A DNA stretch of 64,000 nt from an uncultured Rhodopila sp. (GTDB lineage: Bacteria > Pseudomonadota > Alphaproteobacteria > Acetobacterales > Acetobacteraceae): positions 56,387 through 120,386 of the forward strand of contig CAINOE010000120.1 of the NCBI GenBank assembly GCA_903851415.1, given 5' to 3'. A program made the translations under genes and the position numbers. The notes below the pieces were generated by a model. It was not told where the DNA came from. It ran no database searches and saw nothing but the letters and a program-made list of their open reading frames with translations. This document shows positions 9,206-18,382 of the stretch, one piece after another (position 1 is the first letter of the stretch; each line of letters begins with the position of its first letter).

Positions 9206-9888
9206 GCTGGAATCCGAACGGGACAGGGAATCTCGCCCTGAATATCACCGCACCGTTCAAGCTGGATGCCTTCACCTATGCCGCCGAGTTGCGCGAACGC
9301 GCGAAGCTGGCGGGCGCCGCGAACGCCATGAAGTTCGAGGGCGATCGGGCGCTTGCCGATAATTTCGATGGCGTCGGGTTGGTGAGCGGTATCACCCGAA
9401 ATCTTGATTGTCTGATGAAAGGTCGCCGCGTCCTTCTGCTCGGGGCGGGCGGAGCGGTGCGCGGGGCGATCATGCCGTTTCTGTCGCAACAACCGGCGGA
9501 GTTCGTCATCGCCAACCGCACCGTCGGTAAGGCGCAGGCTTTGGCCGGGCAGTTTGCGCCTTTCGGGTCGTGCGCGGCCCTCGGCTATGACGCGCCGGCG
9601 GATCGCGGAGCGTCCGACATCGTGGTGAACGGAACCTCCGCAAGCCTGCGGGGCAAGTTGACGCCGGTGCCGGCGGTCAGCTTCAATCCTGACGGGCTGG
9701 CCTCCGAACTCGCCTACGGCAAGGGTTTGGCCCCGTTTTTGCGGGTTGCGCGCGGCGCCGGCGTCGCGCGCGTTGCCGACGGCGTCGGCATGCTGGTCGA
9801 GCAGGCCGCCGAGGCGTTCGCGTGGTGGCGCGGCGTGCGGCCGGAGACCGGGCCGACGATCGATCGCATGACCATCCCGCTGACCTGA
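9187..9888 (+). pseudogene. Shikimate dehydrogenase (aroE) fragment lacking the N-terminal substrate domain
   Basis: From about 9232 to the stop this frame reads as AroE: LNITAPFK with the catalytic lysine, ERAKLAGAANAMKFEGD, ADNFDGVGLV with the catalytic aspartate, the NADP-binding loop LLLGAGGAVRGA, ANRTVGKAQAL, and the C-terminal GMLVEQAAEAFAWWRGVRP. The last motif and PFL-type context resemble beta/gammaproteobacterial AroE. The first 55-60 residues, which hold the S-x-S shikimate-carboxylate site, have no counterpart. The DNA there encodes a LysR tail on the other strand. The frame is open further left to 9055, but with unmatched residues. The fragment cannot bind shikimate normally and is probably a rearrangement relic. 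Confidence 0.65.
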
Positions 9889-10356
9889 CGACGAATCGCA
9901 CGCGACCATGCGTCTGTTGTGGCGGAGCATGGCCGCATTTGCTATGAAACCTGATGATTCGGCAAAAATCTGTCTTATTCCGGATCATGCCGCCGGATTG
10001 GTGTAGGCTGCATGCACATAAATGTGTCGCATCCCGGCCCTGTCCAATGGCGCCGATCTGCTGTGGACTACTATGGGATGGGATGGCCGCCGAACTTCTG
10101 TTGCGGGAGTTCCAACGAAGACTGGAGGAGACGGAGCCATGCTTCGGGTTTGCAGGCGCCGCGGCGCCCGGCACCGCCAGCTAAGAGCTTCGACGGACGC
10201 TACCGTGGCTGAGCCAGATAAACGCCGCCGTGTCGCGTCCGGCATGGGCGGCGTCGTCGTCGGGCTGACCCGGCGCGGGTACCATCGGGTCGATGGCGGG
10301 ATGCACATGTCTGTCGCCCGGTCGATCAATGACAAAGCAAACGAGGGGAAGACTTC
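9889..10356. other. Gene-poor stretch before the aromatic operon
   Basis: About 470 bp between the aroE relic and a short open frame at 10357. Several overlapping open frames exist on both strands, but none has recognisable domains, a good ribosome site or codon use like its neighbours. No hairpin or repeat stands out. It presumably carries the promoter of the downstream operon, and it may be more debris from the same rearrangement that produced the LysR/aroE relics. Confidence 0.4.
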
Positions 10357-10416
10357 ATGAACACGATGAAACGCCGCAAGTCTGGTCTGATCTGGATGAT
10401 TCCGGTTAACCGATAA
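10357..10416 (+). CDS. Putative 19-residue leader/small protein
   Basis: A short frame, MNTMKRRKSGLIWMIPVNR, then TAA, ending 14 bp before the MHS transporter start. GAGGGGAAG lies 7-15 bases before its ATG, a better ribosome site than most genes here have. The product is strongly basic at the N-terminus with a short hydrophobic middle. It could be a translated leader controlling the operon, a small membrane-associated protein, or chance. The palindrome CGGTTAACCG falls inside its last codons. Confidence 0.35.
   Translation: MNTMKRRKSGLIWMIPVNR
10403..10412. promoter_or_regulatory. Palindrome CGGTTAACCG just before the aromatic operon
   Basis: A perfect 10-bp palindrome 19 bp upstream of the transporter start, followed by the AT-rich GATAATAC. 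It could be a regulator operator or part of a promoter for a short-leader transcript. No regulator gene adjoins the operon to support this; the only nearby candidate is a decayed LysR tail. Confidence 0.25.
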
Positions 10417-10430
10417 TACAGGAGACCAAG

Positions 10431-11840
10431 ATGGCAGGACCGATGGATCATGAACCGCGCGGCAAGCACCAGTCGAAAAAAGCCGCAGCCAGCGGCTGGA
10501 TCGGTTCGGCGCTCGAGTACTACGACTTCTTTATATACGCATCCGCCGCGGCGCTGATCTTCCCGCAGATATTCTTCCCGTCGGGCAACCCGACGGTCGC
10601 GATCGTTGCTTCTCTGGCGACCTACGGCGTCGGCTACGTGGCCCGGCCCATCGGCGCGTTCGTCCTCGGCCACTGGGGCGATACGCACGGCCGCAAAACC
10701 GTGCTGCTGGTCTGCATGTTCCTGATGGGATTCTCGACGATGGCGGTCGCGTTCCTGCCGACGTACCAGCAGGTCGGGATGCTGGCGCCGACTTTGCTGG
10801 TGCTTCTGCGCCTGATCCAGGGTTTCGCGGTAGCCGGCGAAATATCCGGTGCCAGTTCGATGATTCTGGAGCACGCCCCGTTCGGCCGGCGCGGCTACTT
10901 CGCCAGCTTCTCATTGCAGGGCGTGCAGGCCGGGCAAATCCTGGCCGCGGCGGTGTTCCTGCCGTTGGCACGGTTCATGCCCGCTGAGATGTTCAACACA
11001 TGGGGGTGGCGCATTCCATTCCTGCTGAGCTTCTTTGTCATCGTCGCGGGCTACATCATTCGCCGCGAGGTCGATGAAACCCCGGCCTTCGCCGAAGAGG
11101 GTCAGCACCACGCGGTTCCGCGCGCCCCGATCGTCCAGGCATTCACATATAGTTGGCCGGACATGCTACGGGTTGTCGGCATGGCGCTGATGAATGTCAT
11201 TCCGGTGGTCGCCACGATCTTCGGCGGCGCCTATGCTGTCCAGGCGGCTTACGGAATCGGCTTCCATAAAGACGTTTACTTGTGGATTCCGGTGCTCGGC
11301 AATATCGTTGCGGTCTTCGTGATCCCCTACGTCGGCAACCTGTCCGACAAGATCGGCCGCAGACCGCCGATAATCGTGGGCGCGCTGGCGTCGGGGCTGC
11401 TGTCGTTCGCTTATCTTTATGCGATCAGCATCGCCAACGTGCCATTGGCGATCATTATCTCGTTGCTGATGTGGGGCGTCGTCTACCAGGGCTACAACGC
11501 TGTTTTCCCGAGCTTCTACCCGGAGCTTTTCCCGACGCGGACGCGGGTGACGGCGATGGCGATCTCTCAGAACATCGGAACGACCATCACTGCGCTGCTC
11601 CCGGCGCTGTTCGCCATGGTTGCGCCCCCCGGCTCGGCGAACATTCCGCTCACGGTCGGTTCCATCGCCTTTGCCGTCACGGCAATCTCGGCGCTGGCGG
11701 CCTGGAGCGCGCGGGAAACCTATCGGACCCATCTGAACGATCTGGGCGACATCAACGCGGTGCCCGTGGACAAGCTGGAATATGACCGGATGCGCGGGGA
11801 TTCCTTCGCCGGTGCCCGATCGGCAGGGGTATCCGCATGA
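10431..11840 (+). CDS. MFS transporter, metabolite:H+ symporter (MHS) family; probable quinate/shikimate-type acid importer
   Basis: A 469-residue, 12-helix transporter. The MHS subfamily is recognisable from the N-terminal [23 protein letters not shown], the loop [21 protein letters not shown] with its G-D-x-x-GRK signature, and [27 protein letters not shown] members move organic acids such as shikimate (ShiA), citrate, alpha-ketoglutarate, proline and aromatic acids with protons. The ATG has AGGAGACC upstream. The gene overlaps the dehydroquinase gene by four bases, so a hydroaromatic acid is the favoured cargo. This is inference from position; specificity cannot be read from the sequence. 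Confidence 0.9.
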   Translation: MAGPMDHEPRGKHQSKKAAASGWIGSALEYYDFFIYASAAALIFPQIFFPSGNPTVAIVASLATYGVGYVARPIGAFVLGHWGDTHGRKTVLLVCMFLMGFSTMAVAFLPTYQQVGMLAPTLLVLLRLIQGFAVAGEISGASSMILEHAPFGRRGYFASFSLQGVQAGQILAAAVFLPLARFMPAEMFNTWGWRIPFLLSFFVIVAGYIIRREVDETPAFAEEGQHHAVPRAPIVQAFTYSWPDMLRVVGMALMNVIPVVATIFGGAYAVQAAYGIGFHKDVYLWIPVLGNIVAVFVIPYVGNLSDKIGRRPPIIVGALASGLLSFAYLYAISIANVPLAIIISLLMWGVVYQGYNAVFPSFYPELFPTRTRVTAMAISQNIGTTITALLPALFAMVAPPGSANIPLTVGSIAFAVTAISALAAWSARETYRTHLNDLGDINAVPVDKLEYDRMRGDSFAGARSAGVSA

Positions 11841-12286
11841 GCCGCCTTGTTTATGTCCTGAACGGGCCGAACCTGAACCTGCTGGGCAAGCGGCAGCCGC
11901 ATATCTACGGGCATGAAACGCTGGCCGACGTGGAACGCGACTGCCGCGCGGTCGCCGCGGAGTTGCGCCTGGAACTGCGCTTTCATCAAAGCAACCGGGA
12001 ATACGAGATCATCGACTGGATTCACGCAGCCCGGGAGACTGCGGGCGGGATCGTGATCAATCCGGCGGCGTTCACGCATTACTCGGTTGCGATACTGGAT
12101 GCGCTGAACACGTTCGATGCGCCGGTGATCGAAATCCATATTTCCCAGGTGCACAAGCGGGAGGAGTTCCGGCACCATTCGTTCGTTTCGGCTCGGGCTG
12201 ATGGGGTGATCGCGGGCTTTGGCACGCAGGGCTATCTGCTTGCCCTGCGCCGGATCGCCTGGCTGATCGACGAAAAGGCTGGTTAG
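11837..12286 (+). CDS. aroQ: Type II 3-dehydroquinate dehydratase
   Basis: A 149-residue dodecameric-type dehydroquinase converting 3-dehydroquinate to 3-dehydroshikimate. Seen: [13 protein letters not shown] with the catalytic arginine at residue 19, tyrosine at 24 in [21 protein letters not shown], and [17 protein letters not shown] with the catalytic histidine. The family usually has E-V/I-H-x-S-N; here it is EIHISQ, which is tolerated. The same enzyme type serves biosynthesis and quinate catabolism. Sandwiched with a four-base overlap after the transporter and one base before the dehydroshikimate dehydratase, it is very probably the catabolic (QuiB/QutE-like) copy. Confidence 0.93.
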   Translation: MSRLVYVLNGPNLNLLGKRQPHIYGHETLADVERDCRAVAAELRLELRFHQSNREYEIIDWIHAARETAGGIVINPAAFTHYSVAILDALNTFDAPVIEIHISQVHKREEFRHHSFVSARADGVIAGFGTQGYLLALRRIAWLIDEKAG

Positions 12287-12287
12287 C

Positions 12288-14162
12288 ATGACGACACTGG
12301 CGCTGCCGAAGAGCATTGCCACCGTGGCGCTGAGCGGAACCCTGCCCGACAAGCTGGAGGCTGCCGCGGCGGTTGGTTTCGATGGCGTCGAGATCATGGA
12401 ATCGGATCTGCTGTCGTTCGACGGCTCGCCCGCGGATGTGCGGCGGATTTGCGAGGGGCTGGGTCTGGCGATTTATCTGTATCAGCCGTTCCGCGATTTT
12501 GAGGCGATGCCGGAGCCTCAGCGCAGCCGCAACATGGACCGGGCGGAACGAAAATTCGATGTGATGCAAGCGCTCGGCACGGACCTGACGCTGGTGTGCA
12601 GCAACACGCAGGCTGCAACGATCGATGATGATGCGCGGGCTGCTGCTGATTTGACGGAGATGGCGGAACGCGCGGCGAGGCGCGGGTTGCGGATCGGGTA
12701 TGAGGCGTTGTCGTGGGCGCGCCATGTTCGGTTGTGGGGCCATGCCTGGCGGATCGTGCTGATGGCGGATCATCCGGCGTTGGGGTTGATTGTCGATTCG
12801 TTTCATACGCTGAGCCTGGGGGATGATCCGTCGGGGATCGCCGGGGTGCCGGGCGAGAGGCTGTTCTTCGTGCAGATGGCGGACGCGCCGAAGCTTTCGA
12901 TGGATGTGCTGAGCTGGAGCCGGCATTTTCGCAATTTCCCCGGCCAGGGCGATCTGGACGTGACCGGTTTCATGCGGGCGGTGCTGGCTTCGGGCTATGG
13001 CGGGCCGCTGTCGTTGGAGGTGTTCAACGATGATTTTCGTTCCGCCCCCGCCCGGCTTGTCGCGCGTGACGGGTTGCGGTCGCTGATCCTGAATGAGGCG
13101 GAGGCTTCGGACGGAGCGGGCCTGCCGGCCGCGCCCGTGCTGGATGGTTATGAGTTTGTGGAGTTCGCGGTCGATGAAGCCGCGGGCCGGGAACTGGCGG
13201 GTTTTCTGCAAACGCTGGGCTTCAGGCACGCGGGGCGCCATCGATCGAAGGCGGTCGATTTGTATCGCCAGGGTGACGTTTGTCTTGTGCTGAATGCGGA
13301 ACAGGACAGTGCCGCGGCGGAGCACTTTCAGCTGCACGGCCCGTCCGTTTGCGCGATGGCGATCCGGGTGGACGATGCGGCCCGGGCCTTGGAGCGTGCC
13401 CGGGAATTGTTGTGTCCTGAATGGCAGGAGCGAATTGGTGCGGGGGAGCGTCGCATCCCGGCTGTGCGGGCGCCTGACGGGACGTTGATCTATCTGATTC
13501 AGCCGGAAGGTAGCAGCCACAGTTTCTGGGAAGACGATTTTGAGTTGCTGCCGGATGTTGGCGAGCCTGCCGGCCTGGATTCGATCGACCATGTGGTACT
13601 GGCTTTGCCGGCGGGACGGATGGCGACATATGTGCTGTTCTGGCGCGGCGTTTTCGGGTTGGTGCCGCAGCCCCAACTCGATACGCCGGACCCGTATGGG
13701 CTGGTGCAGAGCCGCGCGCTGGTAAGTCCGAACGGGAAGGTTCGGCTGGTGCTGAATGCGTCCGAGAGCCGCGCGACATCAACCGGCCGGTTCGTTTCGG
13801 CATATTCGGGGGCGGGCGTACATCACGTGGCGTTTTCGTCCACCGATATCGAGCGCACGGCGAAAGATTACGCTGCGCGGCGGGCATCTTTGTTGACCGT
13901 GCCGGCTAATTATTACGATGATCTGTCGGCGCGTTGGGGACTGGCTGACGAGGCGCTCAGCGCGTTGCAAATGCGCGGGCTTCTGTACGACCGCGACGGC
14001 GCGGGAGAGTTCTGGCACCTGTATACGGGCGCTTTCCATGACCGTTTCTTTTTCGAGGCGGTGCAGCGCCGCGCGGATTATTCCGGTTTCGGCGCCGCTA
14101 ACGCCCCTGTTCGGGCTGCCGCTCAAGCTCGCCATTATTCTGTCGGAACAGGTTTGTTATAA
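12288..14162 (+). CDS. quiC1: Fused 3-dehydroshikimate dehydratase / HPPD-like protein (QuiC1 type)
   Basis: A 624-residue two-part protein. Residues about 1-270 form a xylose-isomerase-like TIM barrel that would dehydrate 3-dehydroshikimate to protocatechuate, with metal-site motifs in IGYEALSW, LGLIVDSFHTLSLGDDP and FVQMADAP and the glutamate in SLEVFND. Residues about 285-624 are two VOC modules like 4-hydroxyphenylpyruvate dioxygenase, keeping a 2-His-1-Glu set (His about 432 in SIDHVVLA, His about 511 in GVHHVAFSS, Glu about 575 in GEFWHLY). This is the architecture described for Pseudomonas QuiC1, where the second half has no settled role. pcaH follows after 18 bp, which fits protocatechuate as the product. 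Confidence 0.9.
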   Translation: MTTLALPKSIATVALSGTLPDKLEAAAAVGFDGVEIMESDLLSFDGSPADVRRICEGLGLAIYLYQPFRDFEAMPEPQRSRNMDRAERKFDVMQALGTDLTLVCSNTQAATIDDDARAAADLTEMAERAARRGLRIGYEALSWARHVRLWGHAWRIVLMADHPALGLIVDSFHTLSLGDDPSGIAGVPGERLFFVQMADAPKLSMDVLSWSRHFRNFPGQGDLDVTGFMRAVLASGYGGPLSLEVFNDDFRSAPARLVARDGLRSLILNEAEASDGAGLPAAPVLDGYEFVEFAVDEAAGRELAGFLQTLGFRHAGRHRSKAVDLYRQGDVCLVLNAEQDSAAAEHFQLHGPSVCAMAIRVDDAARALERARELLCPEWQERIGAGERRIPAVRAPDGTLIYLIQPEGSSHSFWEDDFELLPDVGEPAGLDSIDHVVLALPAGRMATYVLFWRGVFGLVPQPQLDTPDPYGLVQSRALVSPNGKVRLVLNASESRATSTGRFVSAYSGAGVHHVAFSSTDIERTAKDYAARRASLLTVPANYYDDLSARWGLADEALSALQMRGLLYDRDGAGEFWHLYTGAFHDRFFFEAVQRRADYSGFGAANAPVRAAAQARHYSVGTGLL

Positions 14163-14909
<747 letters not shown>

Positions 14910-14913
14910 CGCC

Positions 14914-15543
14914 ATGACCAAGCTGGAGTATCTGCCGGAAACGCCGTCCCAGACGGCCGGCCCCTATGTCCATATCGGTCTGATCCCGCATCAGGCCGGG
15001 TTCGATATCTTCGAGAAGCCGTTTGGCAATATCCTGGCCGCGCGCAACACGCAGGGCGAGCGCATCCGTATCGAAGGCCGCGTGCTGGATGGGCTGGGCT
15101 CGCCGTGCAAGGATATCCTGCTGGAGATTTGGCAGGCCAACGCCGCCGGCCGTTACAACCATCCGGCTGACGGACAGACGGACAAGCCGATCGATCCCGG
15201 CTTCCGCGGTTGGGGCCGCGCCGGAACCGAATTCGACACCGGCCTGTATCGTTTTGACACCATCAAGCCCGGCCCCGTGACCGGCCGTCGCGGCCACAAA
15301 CCGATGGCTCCGCACGTCAACATCTGGCTGGCCGCACGCGGCATCAACATCGGCCTGGCAACCCGCATGTATTTCGACGACGAAGCGGCGCTGAACGAAG
15401 AAGACCCCGTGCTGCGCATGATCGAACCCGCGATCCGCCGCCAGACTCTGGCGGCAAGGCGGGAGAACCGGGACGGCGGTGTAGTCTACGTCTTCGACAT
15501 CCGGCTTCAGGGCGAAAACGAAACAGTATTCTTCGACGTCTGA
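14914..15543 (+). CDS. pcaG: Protocatechuate 3,4-dioxygenase, alpha subunit
   Basis: A 209-residue partner of PcaH from the ATG at 14914 (MTKLEYLPETPSQTAGPYVHIGL). It has the alpha-subunit hallmarks TAGPYVHIGL, EIWQANAAGRYNHP, FRGWGR and APHVNIWLAARGINIGL. The iron ligands of the beta subunit are not conserved, as expected for the non-catalytic chain that helps form the active site. The gene is 4 bp after pcaH and 12 bp before the shikimate-dehydrogenase homologue. Confidence 0.95.
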   Translation: MTKLEYLPETPSQTAGPYVHIGLIPHQAGFDIFEKPFGNILAARNTQGERIRIEGRVLDGLGSPCKDILLEIWQANAAGRYNHPADGQTDKPIDPGFRGWGRAGTEFDTGLYRFDTIKPGPVTGRRGHKPMAPHVNIWLAARGINIGLATRMYFDDEAALNEEDPVLRMIEPAIRRQTLAARRENRDGGVVYVFDIRLQGENETVFFDV

Positions 15544-15555
15544 CGGAGTGCAGCG

Positions 15556-16389
15556 ATGATCACCGGCAGGACCAAGCTGATCGTGCATCTCGGTTTTCCG
15601 ACCCAATCGTTCAAGGCGCCCATGATCTATAACCCCTGGTTCGAGATGAAGGGGATCGACGTCGTTGTCGTTCCGGTGGGCGTGGAACCGCCGAACTACC
15701 CGGACCTGCTGAAGATGCTGTTCCGGACAACCAATGTGCACGGCGCGCTGGTGACCATGCCGCACAAGGTGATGACAACGAAGCTTGTGGATGAGATCAC
15801 CACGACGGCAAAGATCGCCGGGGCCTGCAACGCTGTTGTGCGGCGCCCCGACGGGACGCTGCTGGGGGACATGTTCGACGGTGCCGGCTTCACCCGCGGC
15901 GTGGAACGAAAGGGAAAGCGGATTGCCGGCGCGCGCGCCCTGGTCGTCGGCTGTGGCGGCGTCGGTTCCGCCATTGCGGCATCGCTTGCCGCAGCGGGGG
16001 CGTCGGCGATTGGACTGTTTGACCCCGTAACGGCCTCCGCGGAAGCGCTGGGCGATCGGCTTCGGCAACATTACCGCGAACTTGAAGTGAAGACAGGATC
16101 GAAAGATCCGGTGGGATACGATATCGTTGTGAATGCGACACCGCTCGGCATGAAGCCGGGCGATCCTTTACCGGTCGATGTCTCCAGGATAACCTCGGAC
16201 ACTTTTGTCGGTGAAGTTGTCATGAAGGAGGAATATACCCCCTTCCTTCGCGCCGCCATGGACAAAGGATGCACCATTCAGGTCGGCACCGACATGCTGT
16301 TTGAACAAATCCCCGCCTACCTGGAATTCTTCGGCTTTGGCACCAGCTCGCCGGAGGAACTGCGCCGCGTTGCGACGTTGAAATACTGA
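15556..16389 (+). CDS. Shikimate dehydrogenase family protein with altered substrate pocket
   Basis: A 277-residue AroE-fold oxidoreductase. It keeps the catalytic lysine in TMPHK and aspartate in LGDMFDGAGF, and the dinucleotide loop VVGCGGVGSAIA. The N-terminal loop that normally reads H-S-x-S-P-x-x-H-N is instead FPTQSFKAPMIYN. Aligned on the proline and asparagine, both shikimate-carboxylate serines become Phe and Ala. A substrate other than shikimate is therefore likely, for example quinate or a related hydroaromatic acid. Inside the operon it is the only candidate for the oxidation step feeding 3-dehydroquinate or 3-dehydroshikimate into AroQ/QuiC1. Confidence 0.85.
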   Translation: MITGRTKLIVHLGFPTQSFKAPMIYNPWFEMKGIDVVVVPVGVEPPNYPDLLKMLFRTTNVHGALVTMPHKVMTTKLVDEITTTAKIAGACNAVVRRPDGTLLGDMFDGAGFTRGVERKGKRIAGARALVVGCGGVGSAIAASLAAAGASAIGLFDPVTASAEALGDRLRQHYRELEVKTGSKDPVGYDIVVNATPLGMKPGDPLPVDVSRITSDTFVGEVVMKEEYTPFLRAAMDKGCTIQVGTDMLFEQIPAYLEFFGFGTSSPEELRRVATLKY

Positions 16390-16396
16390 GCCCCGC

Positions 16397-17260
16397 ATGA
16401 ACCCGTTCGATTACACGAAAGCCTTTACCGACTTTTGGACCGCGCAGGGCCACGCCCTGATGCGGGCTCAGGAGCAGGCCGGCAAGGCGCTGGCGGAAGG
16501 CATGAAAGCCGTCGCATCCGGCAAAATTCCGATGATGCCCATGTTGCCTGCCGATCTGTCCGCTGGGGCGACCGAACTTGCTCAGACCAGCAAGTCCGTT
16601 ATGGACCTCTGGTCGGCCTCCGCATCCGTCTGCGCCAAGTTGGCTACCAGCCTTCCCGCGGCATCGGACGGCAACGGTATCGTCGAAGCAACATTCCGCA
16701 AGATGGCCGATCCCCGCGGTTGGATCGCCGGCACCGGGGAAATCGACGACGTGCTCGGGCGCATGGCGGAAGGGCCGCGCTTCGCCGATCTGTGGGAGGC
16801 CGAGCGGCGCTATGCGGGTGTGCTGCAGGCGTGGATGAATTTGCGCAGGCGCAGCCTTGAACATAATGCTGTCACGCTGGAGGCGTGGCTGCGGGCGGGA
16901 CACCGTTTCACGGAGCAACTGGCTTCGGATGCAAGGGCTCCCGACGCCAAGGCGGCGCTGGCACTGTGGGTGGAAACCGCCAATCGAGAATTGCTGGAAA
17001 CGCAGCGGTCCGAGCGATTCCTGCAGACCCAGGCCGCCATGATCCGCGCAACCACGGACCTTCGGCTAGCGCAGCAAGAACTTGTCGAACATATCGGTAA
17101 GCAATATGGCTTTCCGACGCGCACCGAACTGGACGACGTGCATCGCACCGTCACGGAGCTTCGGCGTGAACTGCGCGCCATGCGGCGGGAGCAACGAATG
17201 CCGATTACGCAACAACCCGCGCGCCGGTCCGCCGCCGGACAGAAGGAAATGCACACGTGA
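16397..17260 (+). CDS. phaE: Class III polyhydroxyalkanoate synthase subunit PhaE
   Basis: A 287-residue helical protein. It starts NPFDYTKAFTDFWTAQG and has a long central amphipathic region and the C-terminal PhaE signature YGFPTRTELDDVHRTVTELRREL, followed by a basic, disordered tail. PhaE is the non-catalytic partner that activates PhaC on the surface of PHA granules. The start lies seven bases after the upstream stop, and its own stop overlaps the GTG start of phaC (GTGA). Sequence similarity among PhaE proteins is low, so the identification leans on the C-terminal motif and the adjoining phaC. Confidence 0.85.
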   Translation: MNPFDYTKAFTDFWTAQGHALMRAQEQAGKALAEGMKAVASGKIPMMPMLPADLSAGATELAQTSKSVMDLWSASASVCAKLATSLPAASDGNGIVEATFRKMADPRGWIAGTGEIDDVLGRMAEGPRFADLWEAERRYAGVLQAWMNLRRRSLEHNAVTLEAWLRAGHRFTEQLASDARAPDAKAALALWVETANRELLETQRSERFLQTQAAMIRATTDLRLAQQELVEHIGKQYGFPTRTELDDVHRTVTELRRELRAMRREQRMPITQQPARRSAAGQKEMHT

Positions 17261-18372
17261 CGCAGACCGGCACAAACGTCTTAGCCGATGCCGCCAAGAT
17301 GGGCGCAAAAATGCTGACCGGCGGTCAGCTTCTGCGAGACCTGCGGGATTCGGACGTGCAGATCGCGACGACCCCAAAAGATCTGGTATGGAGCCAGGAC
17401 AAGGTCAGCCTGTTCCACTATCGCCCGCTGGCCCCGCAACGCGTCCGCGTGCCGGTGCTGATTTGTTACGGTCTGGTCGGCCGCTGGACGATGACCGACC
17501 TGCAGGAAGATCGGTCGCTGGTTCGGAATCTTTTGAATCTTGGCCTCGATCTTTACGTCGTCGACTGGGGAAATCCGTCCCGGGCGGATCGCTACCTGAA
17601 ACTGGACGACTATATTCTCGGCTATCTCTCCGACTGCATCGGCGAAATTGCCAAACGGGCCGGCGTGCCGAAAATAAACCTGCTTGGGGTCTGCGAAGGC
17701 GGCGTGTTCACCACCGCTTTCGCTGCACTGGAGCCGGACCGGGTCAATACGCTTTGCCTGACCATCACACCGATCGATTTCCACGCCGATACAGTCGAGG
17801 ATCGTCTCGGCCACGGCTTCATCAATATCTGGACCCGCAGCCTGAGCCCCGAGGATGTCGATCGCCTCATCGACGCGAACGGCAACCTTCCCGGCGAGTT
17901 CATGGCTGCGATATTCAACCAGATGTCCCCCATGCGCAGCCTGCTGAAGTATAACCTCGATCTGCTGGAGTTCGTGGACGACGAGCAACGCCTCATGAAC
18001 TGGCTCCGCATGGAAAAATGGATCGCCGATCGGCCCGATCATCCGGGAGAGGCGGCGAAACAATGGATGAAAGATCTGTACCAGCAGAACAAACTGGTCC
18101 GCAATGAATGGGAACTGGACGGACGCAGGGTGGACCTTGGGAACATCAAGATGCCGGTGCTGAACGTCTACGCCAAGGACGACCACATCATTCCACCGGC
18201 AACGTCTCGCGCCCTCGGGCCGAAAGTCGGCAGCTCTGACTATACGGAACTGGCACTGGCGGGGGGCCACATAGGCGTTTTCGTCGGCAACCGGTCGCAA
18301 ACGCTATTCGCGCCGGCGGTGGCGTCTTTCGTGGAAAAACATGATGTGGCCGCCGCGAGATCAGAAGGCTAA
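17257..18372 (+). CDS. phaC: Class III polyhydroxyalkanoate synthase catalytic subunit
   Basis: A 371-residue alpha/beta-hydrolase polymerase (class III length is about 355-370) joining 3-hydroxyacyl-CoA units into polyester. The lipase-like box has cysteine as nucleophile, Cys146 in GVCEGG. The other triad members are Asp309 in KDDHIIPP and His338 in GGHIGVF. Other class hallmarks are LICYGLVGRWTMTDLQEDRSLVRNLL, VVDWGNPSRADR and the NGNLPGEFM loop. It starts with GTG overlapping phaE by four bases. The position within a protocatechuate pathway operon is unusual. Confidence 0.95.
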   Translation: MTQTGTNVLADAAKMGAKMLTGGQLLRDLRDSDVQIATTPKDLVWSQDKVSLFHYRPLAPQRVRVPVLICYGLVGRWTMTDLQEDRSLVRNLLNLGLDLYVVDWGNPSRADRYLKLDDYILGYLSDCIGEIAKRAGVPKINLLGVCEGGVFTTAFAALEPDRVNTLCLTITPIDFHADTVEDRLGHGFINIWTRSLSPEDVDRLIDANGNLPGEFMAAIFNQMSPMRSLLKYNLDLLEFVDDEQRLMNWLRMEKWIADRPDHPGEAAKQWMKDLYQQNKLVRNEWELDGRRVDLGNIKMPVLNVYAKDDHIIPPATSRALGPKVGSSDYTELALAGGHIGVFVGNRSQTLFAPAVASFVEKHDVAAARSEG

Positions 18373-18382
18373 GGCCACCCGT

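Noticed and set aside
10022..10360. 112-codon frame before the aromatic operon
   Set aside because: No recognisable domain, biased composition, and no convincing ribosome site; treated as non-coding.
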